A stretch of DNA of 64,000 nucleotides from an uncultured Bacteroidales bacterium. Its GTDB lineage: Bacteria > Bacteroidota > Bacteroidia > Bacteroidales > Paludibacteraceae. Below, piece by piece: positions 1-9,661 of the stretch. A program made the position numbers and the translations under genes. The first letter of the stretch is position 1; each line of letters opens with the position of its first letter. The notes below the pieces were generated by a model. The model ran no database searches, was not told the origin of the DNA, and worked only from the letters and a program-made list of their open reading frames with translations. The DNA lies in NCBI GenBank assembly GCA_902766045.1, contig CACXCA010000025.1, positions 62,001 to 126,000 of the forward strand, read 5' to 3'.

Positions 1-2358
1 GAGATCACTAAGACTGTTTATGAATACGGAGACACACTCTCTAAATTAGAGCAGCCAGAGAAGAAAGGATATACTTTTGTTGGATGGAGTGATACAATTC
101 CTGTTATTATGCCAGATAGCGATGTTACGGTTGAAGCTGTATGGGAGAAAAATCATTATAATTTATTGGTTGTGGTAGATTCAGATACAGCCGTTACTTC
201 TTATGAATATGAAGAAAGAATACAACCGGTTAAATCACCTAAGAAAGATGGATTCACTTTTGTGGGTTGGAATGATGAAATACCTGCTTTGATGCCGGCA
301 AATGATGTAATCATCTCTGCATTATGGAATCGAAACGATTATACATTGTCATTAATTGTGGAGAATGATACAGTTGAACATCTCTATTCATACGGAGATT
401 CTATAAAGGTTGAAGACCCAATCCGCATAGGATATGAATTCCAAAAATGGTTGCCAACATTACCAGCTACGATGCCGATGTATGATTTTTCTGCAGAAGC
501 TATTTGGACGGCAAAGAGTTACACATTAAGCTATATTGTGGATCAAGATACAATAAATGCTTCTTATTATTATGATCAGACAATATTGCCACCATCCGAA
601 CCATCAAAAGTAGGATATACATTCGTTGGATGGAGCGACTCTGTCCCTGCTAATATGCCGGCTAGAGATCTGCAAGTTGAAGCGCTCTTCAAGATTAATA
701 GCTATAATTTAGTTGTCACGATAGATGATTCTGTTACTACGCTAACGTATGAATTTGGAGAACCGATAGACTCACTAGAAACGCCATCGAAAGAGGGTTA
801 TACATTTGTAGGTTGGAGTGCGGAAATACCTGATTCCATGCCAGCACATGATATCAATACAAAAGCAGTATGGGATAAGGATGTATTTAATTTGAATGTT
901 GTGATTTTAACAGATACAATCACGTATCCTTATGCATATGGAGCAAAAATAAATTCTTTGTTAACTCCAGGAGCCGTAGGCTATTCATTCAATGGTTGGA
1001 GTGATACGATACCAACTTACATGCCAGCTCATGATGTATGGATTGAGGCTTATTTCCGTTCAAATATGTATGATTTGATTTTGGAATACATGGATACTAC
1101 CATTATCATCAGTTATGATTACGGTGCAGAGATTTCTACTCCAGATATTCCTGATGTAATCGGCTATACATTTGATGGATGGTCGCCAGAAATCCCTGAG
1201 ACAATGCCAGATTCCAATATGGTTGTGACATCACAGTGGACGGTAAATAGATATAATTTCACAGCTGTCATGTATGATGACACATTGAAGATAGAGTATG
1301 CGTACGGTAGTGCGATTGACATTCCAACAGTGAACGATCGCAAAGGATATAGTTTTGATGGATGGAGTGATTCAATTCCAGAAATCATGCCTGCGCACGG
1401 TGTTACTGTCTATGCTCGTTACTCAAAGAATGATTACAGTTTAGTTATCAATATAGCAGAACGGTCAGACACAGTAATGTATGCGTATGGTGATTCGATA
1501 GATAAGCCATCAAAACCGACCAGAGAAGGTTACACATTTACAGGATGGAGCAAAGAAATACCAACTCTTATGCCAGACTCAAATTTGACGATTGAGGCGT
1601 TATGGAAAGCAAAAACATTCTCTGTAACCTACGAAATAGATGGAGTTACCACAGTGCAGAAGTACAAATATGGAGAAGAAATAGCTCCTATCGAAGTTAA
1701 GGATAGAAAGGGATATACATTTGTTGGATGGTCACCAGAATTACCGACAACGATGCCTGCAGAGAATTTAAAATTAACACCAGTGTGGGAGTTGAATGAG
1801 TATGAATTCACTTATATTACACATAAGAAAGAAGTGACAGAAAGCTATTCATACGGGGACTCAATTGTTAAACCAAAAGATCCAACAAGAAAAGGACATA
1901 CTTTTGTTGGATGGAGTGATTCAATTCCTGATGTTATGCCTGATTCTTCGATTGTTGTCAGTGCGGTATGGAAGGTGAAGTTGTATAACGTTCAGATTGT
2001 GTCAGATGGTGTTGTGATTTTATCTAAGCAAGTTCCTTATGGAGAGTCATTGGATTTGCCTGAAAAGTTAGAAAAAGAGGGTTGGTTGTTTATGGGATAT
2101 GATGAGGAGATACCAGAAACGATGCCAGCTAAGAATTTGACAATTGAAGCAAACTTTAGATACTTGTATAAGTTTGATGCGTATGTTTCCGGCGAAATAT
2201 TATATGTTACAGGTCTCTCTAAGAATGATGAATATACTGTGACGGATGTGTTGGGTCAGGTGGTTTATCACGGGAAAGAACCAGAGATTCGTTTGATGAA
2301 ACATGGTATATATATTGTTAGGGGACGTAATCGAATTATTAAGGTGATTGTCCAATAA
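1..2358 (+). CDS. InlB-type repeat surface protein, 5'-truncated by window edge
   Basis: The reading frame is open from base 1, so the gene starts upstream of the window; the ATG at 109 is internal. What is visible is about 12 consecutive repeats of roughly 60 residues (11 complete). Each has the pattern Y-x-L ... YGD.I ... P.KxGYTFVGWS..IP..MP....V.A.W, the Listeria-Bacteroides (InlB B / Flg_new) repeat. The last ~60 residues form a tail of the type VTDVLGQVVYHG...GIYIVRGRNRIIKVIVQ, which resembles a T9SS type A sorting domain. The protein is therefore probably exported across the outer membrane and displayed at the cell surface; adhesion is a guess from the family. Its repeats have diverged from each other more than those of the giant protein at 47.6 kb. 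A SusCD operon follows 200 bp downstream with its own promoter-like site, so a functional link is possible but not shown. Confidence 0.85.
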   Translation, partial: EITKTVYEYGDTLSKLEQPEKKGYTFVGWSDTIPVIMPDSDVTVEAVWEKNHYNLLVVVDSDTAVTSYEYEERIQPVKSPKKDGFTFVGWNDEIPALMPANDVIISALWNRNDYTLSLIVENDTVEHLYSYGDSIKVEDPIRIGYEFQKWLPTLPATMPMYDFSAEAIWTAKSYTLSYIVDQDTINASYYYDQTILPPSEPSKVGYTFVGWSDSVPANMPARDLQVEALFKINSYNLVVTIDDSVTTLTYEFGEPIDSLETPSKEGYTFVGWSAEIPDSMPAHDINTKAVWDKDVFNLNVVILTDTITYPYAYGAKINSLLTPGAVGYSFNGWSDTIPTYMPAHDVWIEAYFRSNMYDLILEYMDTTIIISYDYGAEISTPDIPDVIGYTFDGWSPEIPETMPDSNMVVTSQWTVNRYNFTAVMYDDTLKIEYAYGSAIDIPTVNDRKGYSFDGWSDSIPEIMPAHGVTVYARYSKNDYSLVINIAERSDTVMYAYGDSIDKPSKPTREGYTFTGWSKEIPTLMPDSNLTIEALWKAKTFSVTYEIDGVTTVQKYKYGEEIAPIEVKDRKGYTFVGWSPELPTTMPAENLKLTPVWELNEYEFTYITHKKEVTESYSYGDSIVKPKDPTRKGHTFVGWSDSIPDVMPDSSIVVSAVWKVKLYNVQIVSDGVVILSKQVPYGESLDLPEKLEKEGWLFMGYDEEIPETMPAKNLTIEANFRYLYKFDAYVSGEILYVTGLSKNDEYTVTDVLGQVVYHGKEPEIRLMKHGIYIVRGRNRIIKVIVQ

Positions 2359-2481
2359 TAAGATGAAAAACGAAGTACAAGGGGTAAACTGCTAAATTTA
2401 TATACTGAGCTATATCAAATTTAATGATATAAGTGTTAATTAATTTTAGTAAAAATATGTGTATTTTATGTTTTTTTAAGT

Positions 2482-2489
2482 TACATTTG
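2482..2489 (+). promoter_or_regulatory. Putative -7 element for the susCD operon
   Basis: TACATTTG fits the Bacteroidota -7 consensus TAnnTTTG and lies about 70 bp before the SusC start. No good -33 TTG is seen at the usual spacing, so the call is moderate. The rest of the 200-bp gap after the InlB-repeat gene is AT-rich and shows nothing else. Confidence 0.45.
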
Positions 2490-2559
2490 TGGCGACCTTA
2501 TGTAGTTTAAAGTAAAAAAGTGAAAATTTTAAATTAATATTAATTATAATCTATTAAAA

Positions 2560-5500
2560 ATGAGAAGATTATTGTTGTCTTTAACGTTACTCTTCGCTAC
2601 CATAGGACTTATGGCTCAGAGAACAATCAGTGGTACTGTCTCTGATGATTTGGGTCCTGTGCCAGGAGCTAACGTTGTAATTCGTGGTACAACAACAGGT
2701 GTTGCTACGGATTTTGATGGAAAATTTTCAATTTCTATCAGCAATGGTGAGGTGTTGCAAATCTCGGCAATGGGATATGCAACTCAAACAATTACAGTTG
2801 GCCCTAAAACGCCTTCCACTTTAAATATTAAGTTGAAGGAAGAATCAACGGAGTTGGATGACGTTGTTGTTGAGGTGGGTTATGGTAAGATGCGTAAGAG
2901 TGACTTGACAGGATCTCTTTCATCTGTCGGAGAAGAAGCTATGAAGCAAATGAGCACCGTGTCTGTGGATCAAGCTCTACAAGGACGTGTATCAGGAGTT
3001 CAGGTTTCTGCATCTTCAGGTCAGCCAGGTGCTGAGTCATCAGTTCGTATTCGTGGTACGTCAACGTTGACAGGTAACTCTCAACCTCTTTATGTGGTAG
3101 ATGGTATGCCAATCGGAGGTGGAAAGCAAAGTGCTGGATCTAACCCATTGGCTTCAATAAACCCTGCTGATATCGTATCAATGGAGGTTTTGAAGGATGC
3201 ATCTGCAACTGCTATCTATGGATCTCGTGCTGCTAATGGTGTCATCATGATCACAACAAAAAAAGGTGGTGAAGAAAAAGCAAAAGTATCTTATTCAGGT
3301 AACTTCTCTGTATCTTCAGTATCTGACAAGTTGGATTTGATGAACTTGAAAGAGTATGCATCATTCTACACAGATAAGAATGTATATAGCGCATTCAACC
3401 AAACAGCACCAGACAATGAGTTGGTTGCTGCTTCTCAAGTAGGTGGAATGGGAACTGATTGGCAAGATGAGTTGTTCCAAACAGCTGTCAGCCACAGCCA
3501 TCAAATTTCCGTTGCTGGTGGTTCAAAAGAAACACGCTTCGCATTCTCATTAGGTTACATGAAACAGAATGGTGTTGTTATCAACACAGATTTCCAACGT
3601 TTCAATGGACGTGTTAATTTGGAGAATCAAACTAAAAAATGGTTACGTACAGGAATTAGTTTAGCATACTCTCATATTACACAGACAAAACAAAGAGGTT
3701 TCGAATTGTCTGATAATAATGCTTTGGCAGGAATTGGAACAGGTGGTTCTGTTGATGAGCAGATCTATGCTCAAACATTGATTTCTCAACCATCTACAGC
3801 TCCTACTGATTTCGATGGTGAATACACTATCTTAGGATCAGAGAAACAAGCTATTAAGAGAAACCCTATTCGTGATGCTAACTATTCTCCTATCTTCGTT
3901 ACAAAGAACAATATATTAGGAAATGTGTTCGCTACAATAGACTTCACTAAGGATTTGTCTTGGCGTAATGAATTTGGTGTAGATCATACAGGAGCAGAGG
4001 AGAGTGAGTTTACTCCTACAAGTGGTTCTCAAACTAACAAGCAAGAGTTCATTGAGCGTGACAATATGTATTGGCGTTACTCATCAACTTTGAACTATGG
4101 AACTCAATTAGGAGAGTCTAAGAAACATCGTTTTGGTGCCATGTTAGGTTATGAAGCATGGAAAGCTTCTTGGAGTGGATCTTCTTTTGATAAGTCAGAA
4201 TACTTGGATGACAAGTTGTTTATCAATAAGGAATACCAAAACTCTGGTTTAGGTGAGGATGGAACTATTTCAGGTTACAAGGGTGCTCAGACGATGATGT
4301 CATTCTTTGCTCGTTTGAATTATAACTATGACGAGAGATATTTGATTACTGCCACAGGACGTTTCGATGGTTCATCTACTTTGGCTCCTGAAAATCGTTG
4401 GGGCTTCTTCCCTTCATTCGCATTAGCATGGCGTGCTGATCAAGAGTCTTTCATCAAGGATAATGAAAATGCAAAGAAAGTTATCTCTGATTTGAAAGTA
4501 CGTTTAGGATATGGTCAAACAGGTAATGCTGGTTCTAACATGGGTTATATTCCTTACTACTCTTCATCTAAGGGTGCTTATGGTACAGGATTGAGCTATG
4601 GAACATGGTTGAACTCTGATTTGATTTGGGAAACTAACTGGCAAGTAAACGGTGGTGTGGATGTAGGATTCTTGAAGAATGGACGTATCTCATTGACATT
4701 TGATGCATTCTACAAACGTAATAATGACTTGATCATTACAGCTGAGCCAGGTCTTACATTGGCTAACTCAAATGCATCAGATTCTTACTTGTACACAAAC
4801 GTTCCTGATATTAATGCAGGTTCTATGCAGAACGTCGGATTTGATATTACTTTGACTACTACTAATATCGATAAGAAATTAGGAGGAGAGACATTCCGTT
4901 GGACAACAGATTTGAACTTCTCATTGGTTCGTAACAAGGTGTTGGAATTACAAAACGATTCTACTGCTTTGGAAGGAAAGACTTATTTCAAGGAAAGTAC
5001 TCGTGTATATTGTAAGTCAGTCGTTGGTGAAGCTCCAGGTTTGTTCTATGGATATAAGACAAACGGTATCATTCAAAACACAGAACAGTTGAATGAAGTT
5101 CAACAACGTTTCGCTGGTACAGATGTAGGTGATTTCAATTATGTTGATCTCAACTCAGATGGTAAGATTAACGATGAGGATAAAACCTTTATTGGTGACC
5201 CTAACCCAGACTTTACATTTGGTATGAACAATACAGTGTCATGGGGTCCATGGGCATTGAATGTGTTTATTGCAGGTTCTTATGGTAACGATGTTTATAA
5301 CTTGTTACGTTCTAAGTTGGAAGGTATGGATCGTTATGAAATCAACCAATTAAGCACAGTGTTGGATTATGCTCGTGTTGTCACAAACGAGGATGGTTCA
5401 AAGTATGTTGAGAATTCAAATACTAACATGCCTCGTCCTAACTCAAAAGCTAACGGTGGTGATGAGGCTAATACAGTTTCTGATCGTTATATAGAGGATG

Positions 5501-5739
5501 GTTCATTCTTACGTATTCAGAATGTAGGTATTTCTTATACATTACCTAAACGATATACTGACAAGATGCACATGAGCAACTTCAAAGTATCATTCAATGT
5601 ACAGAATGTTGCTACATTTACAGGTTATTCTGGAATGAATCCTGAAGTGTCAAACAGCAGTGCTATCTTCCAAGGTGTTGACTTAGGAGGTTATCCATTA
5701 CCACGTCAGTTTGTCCTTGGTTTGAATTTCGATTTCTAA
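2560..5739 (+). CDS. SusC/RagA-family TonB-linked outer membrane transporter
   Basis: This is a 1059-residue outer membrane protein that, with its SusD partner, forms a lidded pore importing oligosaccharides or peptides using TonB energy. A signal peptide covers residues 1-19 (ends LMAQ). It is followed by a carboxypeptidase-regulatory-like beta-sandwich (ISGTVSDDLG...PGANVVIRGTTTG) at about 20-105. The TonB plug (about 105-240) contains the SusC-typical LQGRVSGVQV, VRIRGTSTLTG, PLYVVDGMPI and LKDASATAIYGSRAANGVIMITTKKG. The remainder is the 22-strand barrel ending in LGLNFDF, with an aromatic C-terminus as expected for outer membrane proteins. Length is normal. The susD gene follows after 19 bp. 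The substrate cannot be deduced because no glycoside hydrolase or sulfatase is near. Confidence 0.95.
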   Translation: MRRLLLSLTLLFATIGLMAQRTISGTVSDDLGPVPGANVVIRGTTTGVATDFDGKFSISISNGEVLQISAMGYATQTITVGPKTPSTLNIKLKEESTELDDVVVEVGYGKMRKSDLTGSLSSVGEEAMKQMSTVSVDQALQGRVSGVQVSASSGQPGAESSVRIRGTSTLTGNSQPLYVVDGMPIGGGKQSAGSNPLASINPADIVSMEVLKDASATAIYGSRAANGVIMITTKKGGEEKAKVSYSGNFSVSSVSDKLDLMNLKEYASFYTDKNVYSAFNQTAPDNELVAASQVGGMGTDWQDELFQTAVSHSHQISVAGGSKETRFAFSLGYMKQNGVVINTDFQRFNGRVNLENQTKKWLRTGISLAYSHITQTKQRGFELSDNNALAGIGTGGSVDEQIYAQTLISQPSTAPTDFDGEYTILGSEKQAIKRNPIRDANYSPIFVTKNNILGNVFATIDFTKDLSWRNEFGVDHTGAEESEFTPTSGSQTNKQEFIERDNMYWRYSSTLNYGTQLGESKKHRFGAMLGYEAWKASWSGSSFDKSEYLDDKLFINKEYQNSGLGEDGTISGYKGAQTMMSFFARLNYNYDERYLITATGRFDGSSTLAPENRWGFFPSFALAWRADQESFIKDNENAKKVISDLKVRLGYGQTGNAGSNMGYIPYYSSSKGAYGTGLSYGTWLNSDLIWETNWQVNGGVDVGFLKNGRISLTFDAFYKRNNDLIITAEPGLTLANSNASDSYLYTNVPDINAGSMQNVGFDITLTTTNIDKKLGGETFRWTTDLNFSLVRNKVLELQNDSTALEGKTYFKESTRVYCKSVVGEAPGLFYGYKTNGIIQNTEQLNEVQQRFAGTDVGDFNYVDLNSDGKINDEDKTFIGDPNPDFTFGMNNTVSWGPWALNVFIAGSYGNDVYNLLRSKLEGMDRYEINQLSTVLDYARVVTNEDGSKYVENSNTNMPRPNSKANGGDEANTVSDRYIEDGSFLRIQNVGISYTLPKRYTDKMHMSNFKVSFNVQNVATFTGYSGMNPEVSNSSAIFQGVDLGGYPLPRQFVLGLNFDF

Positions 5740-5758
5740 TCCTTAAAAGTTTCATAAT

Positions 5759-7753
5759 ATGAATTTCAGTAAATTAAAATATAAATCATTGCTTATAGGT
5801 GCGGGAGCTTCAATGCTTCTTGCCACCTCATGCAAGGATTTCTTAGATGTTGATGTCTATGATCAATATTCGGCATCTGCATTATCTTCTAAGAAAGCAT
5901 ATCAATCATTAACCACAACATTGTATGGTGGTAAAGTGTGGTCACAATATGAAGGTAAGTTTGCATGGTGTGTGAATGAAGGTGTTCCTGGTATCTTGTT
6001 TAATGTTAATGACCAGGAAGGTGCATTGTTCTTATTGTCTATCGGTGATGATAACTCTATTTTGAAAGAGGGTTATACATCATTGTATAGTGGTGTTATC
6101 TCAACATGTAATCAGGTTATTAAGATTGTATCTGACTCTTTGGATGCTGGAAAATTCCCATCAGACATGAATGAGGCAGATATGAAGGCTGTCATGGCTG
6201 AGGCTCGTTTGTTCAGAGGTTATGCTCATTTCTTGGCAACTGAGTATTTCGGTGAGGTACCTTTGGTATTGAACTCTGAAAAGGATATTACTAATAATGT
6301 GACGTTGCCATTGGTTTCTCGTGGTACAGTATATGAGTCAGTTGTTCAAGATTTAGTGTATGCATACGAAAACTTGCCTGAGCCAGAGAAAACAGATGCA
6401 TGGCGTGCAAATAAATATTCTGCTGCAGCAATGTTGGCAAAAGTGTATTTGACAATGGCATCTTGTCGTTTCGCAACAGCAGGATTGTTCTATCCATACG
6501 TTTGTCCTGACCCAGATAACAAAGCAAGAGAGGCTGTTAGATTGCTTACTGAAGTAATCAATTCAAATAAATTTGCGTTGGAATCTCATGCAAATATTTT
6601 CTCAGCAGAGAAGAGAAGCACACCTTCTTCTGAATCTGTATTCTCTTTGTATTGGAAAATGGGTGCATATGGAGAAGGTTCTCAGTATCAGTCTCAGATG
6701 GCTATGAGTAGCGATTGGAGCCCAGGATCAGGATGGGGAAGTGGAAAAGGTTTAACTTATACACTTTATAATTCATTTGATGAGAATGATGCTCGTAAGA
6801 AAGAAATTTGTTTCTATGTTGGTAGTGGAACAGGAAACGAGTATGTAACTGCTACAGGTCAAAAATCTTGGTATGGTAGTGACTACAAGGCAAAGAAAGC
6901 TGCAGGTCAAGTTGAATTCGGTATGACTGGAACAGATTTCTTAAGTCAAGGTCAACACTTGATGAACAATATCAAGAAGTTTGTTTGGGGTGTTAATGGT
7001 ACATCATTCCATAGTGTAGGTATGTCTATCGATCGTCGTCAAGATATCATCCGTTTGTCTGATGTTTACTTTATGCGTGCAGAGGCTAACATGTTATTGC
7101 TTCAACCATTGGATCTGGTAACTCCTTGTACAGATGCATCTGTATTGGCTGATATTAATAAAGTTTTGTCAGCTCACGGTGCTCCTGAAATCACTGAACT
7201 TGCTTACTTCCAAGATTTCGAAGCTAAACACCCTGCAACAGAGGTGTTCCCATTCACTGTAACAGTTGATGATGGAAATGGTGGTAGTGCTTCTAAGACA
7301 TATAACATCACTCCAGGTGTGAGCATGTATCACGGAGAGATCCGTTCTGATTTGGTTCAGCAAAGACGTAAAGAGTTTGCTATGGAAGGACACGGATGGT
7401 TGGATTTGAAGCGTTTCTATTATAGAAACCCAGATTTGGCTGCTAAGTTCATGTACCAAATGGATCGTTCTTGCTGCTTTACAAACTCACCAGAAATTCC
7501 AGAGGGCGATGCTCGTTTCGAAAGAGAAGATGGATACAAGCGTTTGGCATTGGTTAATGCTTGTAATCTTGAATTACAAAAAGATTATGGTGATAAGTAT
7601 AAAGAAGGTGATCCAGAAGTAGAGGTTTATACAAAATCGTTCCTTGAAAGAAACCAATGGTTTTTACCAATTCCATCCTCTGCAAAAACATACTTGAATT
7701 GCAATGTGGTTGATTTGCAATCAAAGGTACAGGATGGTACGTATGAGTATTAA
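5759..7753 (+). CDS. SusD/RagB-family substrate-binding lipoprotein
   Basis: This 664-residue surface lipoprotein captures substrate and acts as the lid over the SusC barrel. A lipoprotein signal ends in LLATSC, with Cys25 as the lipidated residue, followed by KDFLDVDV as is typical of SusD proteins. The SusD_N part contains LFRGYAHFLATEYFGEVPLV (about 155-175). The C-terminal SusD/RagB part contains RLSDVYFMRAEANMLL and RSDLVQQRRKEFAMEGHGWLDLKRF, motifs of the TPR-based fold. It is longer than the usual 500-600 residues. It lies 19 bp after susC and 18 bp before the glycan-binding lipoprotein, so the three are almost certainly one operon. Confidence 0.93.
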   Translation: MNFSKLKYKSLLIGAGASMLLATSCKDFLDVDVYDQYSASALSSKKAYQSLTTTLYGGKVWSQYEGKFAWCVNEGVPGILFNVNDQEGALFLLSIGDDNSILKEGYTSLYSGVISTCNQVIKIVSDSLDAGKFPSDMNEADMKAVMAEARLFRGYAHFLATEYFGEVPLVLNSEKDITNNVTLPLVSRGTVYESVVQDLVYAYENLPEPEKTDAWRANKYSAAAMLAKVYLTMASCRFATAGLFYPYVCPDPDNKAREAVRLLTEVINSNKFALESHANIFSAEKRSTPSSESVFSLYWKMGAYGEGSQYQSQMAMSSDWSPGSGWGSGKGLTYTLYNSFDENDARKKEICFYVGSGTGNEYVTATGQKSWYGSDYKAKKAAGQVEFGMTGTDFLSQGQHLMNNIKKFVWGVNGTSFHSVGMSIDRRQDIIRLSDVYFMRAEANMLLLQPLDLVTPCTDASVLADINKVLSAHGAPEITELAYFQDFEAKHPATEVFPFTVTVDDGNGGSASKTYNITPGVSMYHGEIRSDLVQQRRKEFAMEGHGWLDLKRFYYRNPDLAAKFMYQMDRSCCFTNSPEIPEGDARFEREDGYKRLALVNACNLELQKDYGDKYKEGDPEVEVYTKSFLERNQWFLPIPSSAKTYLNCNVVDLQSKVQDGTYEY

Positions 7754-7771
7754 TTAAATAAAAATTGAAAT

Positions 7772-9364
7772 ATGAAACTAAAAAATAAATTCTTTGCTGT
7801 AGCTACAGCACTTCCTTTGATGATGGGAGGGTTAGCTTCTTGTGAAGATTCCTGCAACAATTGTAATTGCGATGCATTTGTGATTGATTATGTTGCTTCA
7901 GCTGATTCATTAAGTCAATTGTCACAATTGAGTTCTGAACAGACTGTTGTAATTAAAGGTAGTGGATTGTCAATGACCAAAGAAGTGTATTTGGTCGATT
8001 CTGTAGGAACTCAGTATTTTGTTGCGTTGAATCCAACAATGGTAACAGATAATAATATTATCATTACGTTGGACTGTGATGCCAACTTGATTTCAACTGA
8101 GAAATTGTTGTTGGTTTCTTCTGGTGGATGTCGTAGAGAATATGCTATTTCAAAACCAGTTCCTGCTCCATCTATCAAGTTGTTCTACTCAGAGTTCGTT
8201 CCAGATGGAGATACGCTTCGTGTATTCGGTAGCGCATTTATCGATGACAAAGCTGCTAAGGATACTTTGAAAGTTTGGTTCCAAGATGCTGCAGGTAATC
8301 CAATTTATGTGGATAGCTTTAAAATTGAGCATGACGGAACTGAGTTGTTGATTCCTGTTCCTGCAGGTGTGGCAAATTCAACTCCTTTGACGGTTCAAAA
8401 CAGTCATGGTACAGGTGTCTCTCCAATGCTTTTCAGAGACTCTCGTAATATCTTCTTGGATTTCGATACAGAAATCGCTAGTGATTGGCGTGGTGCTATG
8501 GATACATTTGCTTTTGCTTGGAATCCTGATTTGGCAACAGATGCTGAAAAATATCAAGGTATCTTAAATGCAATTGGAGGTTTCCCTAAGGGCTGTAATG
8601 GTTATTATAATGCAATGACGACATCTGATGCATGGCAATTTACTACTGGTGAAAATCAAATTTTCATGTGTCCAGCAACAGAAGATCCTACTAAACCTCA
8701 AAGAAATCTTTTGGGTGACTTTATTGGATATAATATCGAGTCATTGGTGTTAAAATTTGAAGTATATGTTCCTGAAGCAATACCATATGCTTCTAATATG
8801 TACATCATTTTCACAGAGTATGGTTCTGAATTAGCTGATGGTTTGTCTCATTATGGAAATAGTAATTCATACATTCCTCGTGACTATACTAAGAATGGTT
8901 CAGCCGATGACGATTTCACAGAAGGTGAAACATCTAAGATCGCATGTATAACAGGAAAGGGTGTTCCTGCTGCATGGTTCCATCCAGGTTCTTTCAATAT
9001 TGATGAAGATGGCGGTTCTGCTACAGTAGATAAACCTTTCTACACTGAGCACGGTTGGATGACTGTTACAATTCCTTTGTCTAGTGATGTCTTCAAGTAT
9101 GCAGTTTCTGATCGTTCTATTACTACGACAGATAACTACTTGTCTTGTGGTCATCTTGCAGTTACTGATTTCTATAACTTCTATATGAATACAGATGACG
9201 ATAAAGGTTTCCAAAAGTCAAGCAACAAGAAAAGAGGTTTAGCTGATTTGGGTAACTCAATCTTCGTTGCATTCGATAACTTCCGTATCGTTCCTGACGA
9301 TCAAGGTGGTGCACGTTTCTCTAAATATTATGGAGTTACATCTGGTTCTAAATATCCATATTAA
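7772..9364 (+). CDS. Surface glycan-binding lipoprotein (SGBP-B-like), third gene of susCD operon
   Basis: The protein has 530 residues with a lipobox LASC (Cys24) followed by a Cys-rich stretch (EDSCNNCNCD), which places it on the cell surface. Residues ~40-230 read as two Ig-like IPT/TIG-type domains (QTVVIKGSGLSMTKEVYLVD; DTLRVFGSAFID). The C-terminal half begins at NIFLDFDTEIASDWRG and contains many Trp/Tyr residues in a probable beta-sandwich; it resembles the glycan-binding domain of SGBP-B proteins in other polysaccharide utilization loci. It takes the position of SusE/SusF-type proteins and probably tethers polysaccharide at the surface for the SusCD importer. The binding specificity is not readable. 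A terminator follows at once, so the operon seems to have only these three genes. Confidence 0.8.
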   Translation: MKLKNKFFAVATALPLMMGGLASCEDSCNNCNCDAFVIDYVASADSLSQLSQLSSEQTVVIKGSGLSMTKEVYLVDSVGTQYFVALNPTMVTDNNIIITLDCDANLISTEKLLLVSSGGCRREYAISKPVPAPSIKLFYSEFVPDGDTLRVFGSAFIDDKAAKDTLKVWFQDAAGNPIYVDSFKIEHDGTELLIPVPAGVANSTPLTVQNSHGTGVSPMLFRDSRNIFLDFDTEIASDWRGAMDTFAFAWNPDLATDAEKYQGILNAIGGFPKGCNGYYNAMTTSDAWQFTTGENQIFMCPATEDPTKPQRNLLGDFIGYNIESLVLKFEVYVPEAIPYASNMYIIFTEYGSELADGLSHYGNSNSYIPRDYTKNGSADDDFTEGETSKIACITGKGVPAAWFHPGSFNIDEDGGSATVDKPFYTEHGWMTVTIPLSSDVFKYAVSDRSITTTDNYLSCGHLAVTDFYNFYMNTDDDKGFQKSSNKKRGLADLGNSIFVAFDNFRIVPDDQGGARFSKYYGVTSGSKYPY

Positions 9365-9392
9365 TTTGGAATTCAGTTAATTTACTATAGAG

Positions 9393-9427
9393 AAGAGGAA
9401 GGCAGAAATGCTTTCCTCTTTTTTTTG
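9393..9427 (+). terminator. Intrinsic terminator of susCD operon
   Basis: The inverted repeat AAGAGGAAGGC / GCTTTCCTCTT has a six-base loop and one mismatched position and is followed by a run of T. It lies 28 bp after the stop codon of the glycan-binding lipoprotein gene. Confidence 0.85.
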
Positions 9428-9436
9428 ACTATTTGT

Positions 9437-9466
9437 TTGCCTTTTCAAAAAAAAATTATAATTTTG
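9437..9466 (+). promoter_or_regulatory. Promoter of tRNA-Leu (Bacteroidota -33/-7 type)
   Basis: TTG at 9437-9439 and TAATTTTG at 9459-9466 are separated by 19 bp, which fits the Bacteroidota sigma-ABfr consensus. The tRNA starts 20 bp downstream. Confidence 0.7.
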
Positions 9467-9485
9467 CATCGGAAATAATTCCTAA

Positions 9486-9567
9486 GCGGATATGGCGAAA
9501 TTGGTAGACGCGTCAGACTTAGGATCTGGTGCCGCAAGGCGTGTGGGTTCGAGTCCCTTTATCCGCA
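9486..9567 (+). tRNA. tRNA-Leu (anticodon UAG)
   Basis: The 82-nt cloverleaf has acceptor arms GCGGATA / TATCCGC and anticodon arms TCAGA / TCTGG around the loop CTTAGGA, with TAG at 9520-9522. A class II variable arm (TGCCGCAAGGCGT) and the T-loop GTTCGAGTC are present. It decodes CUA and probably other CUN leucine codons. CCA is not encoded. Confidence 0.97.
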
Positions 9568-9568
9568 C

Positions 9569-9604
9569 AAAGAGGAAGATTTAATGAATCTTCCTCTTTT
9601 TTGT
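9569..9604 (+). terminator. Terminator after tRNA-Leu
   Basis: A perfect 13-bp stem (AAAGAGGAAGATT / AATCTTCCTCTTT) with loop TAATG is followed by T residues, 2 nt after the tRNA. An ATG inside its loop gives a spurious longer start for the following parC frame. Confidence 0.9.
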
Positions 9605-9661
9605 TTCTTTCCTTTTTCGTATTTTTACAGAGAAATAAAACCAATCTTAATTAGAGGCCTT

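Noticed and set aside
9584-9661. Upstream in-frame ATG extending parC by 26 residues
   Set aside because: The ATG lies in the loop of the tRNA-Leu terminator and the added residues (MNLPLFCFFPFSYFY...) do not fit the family.
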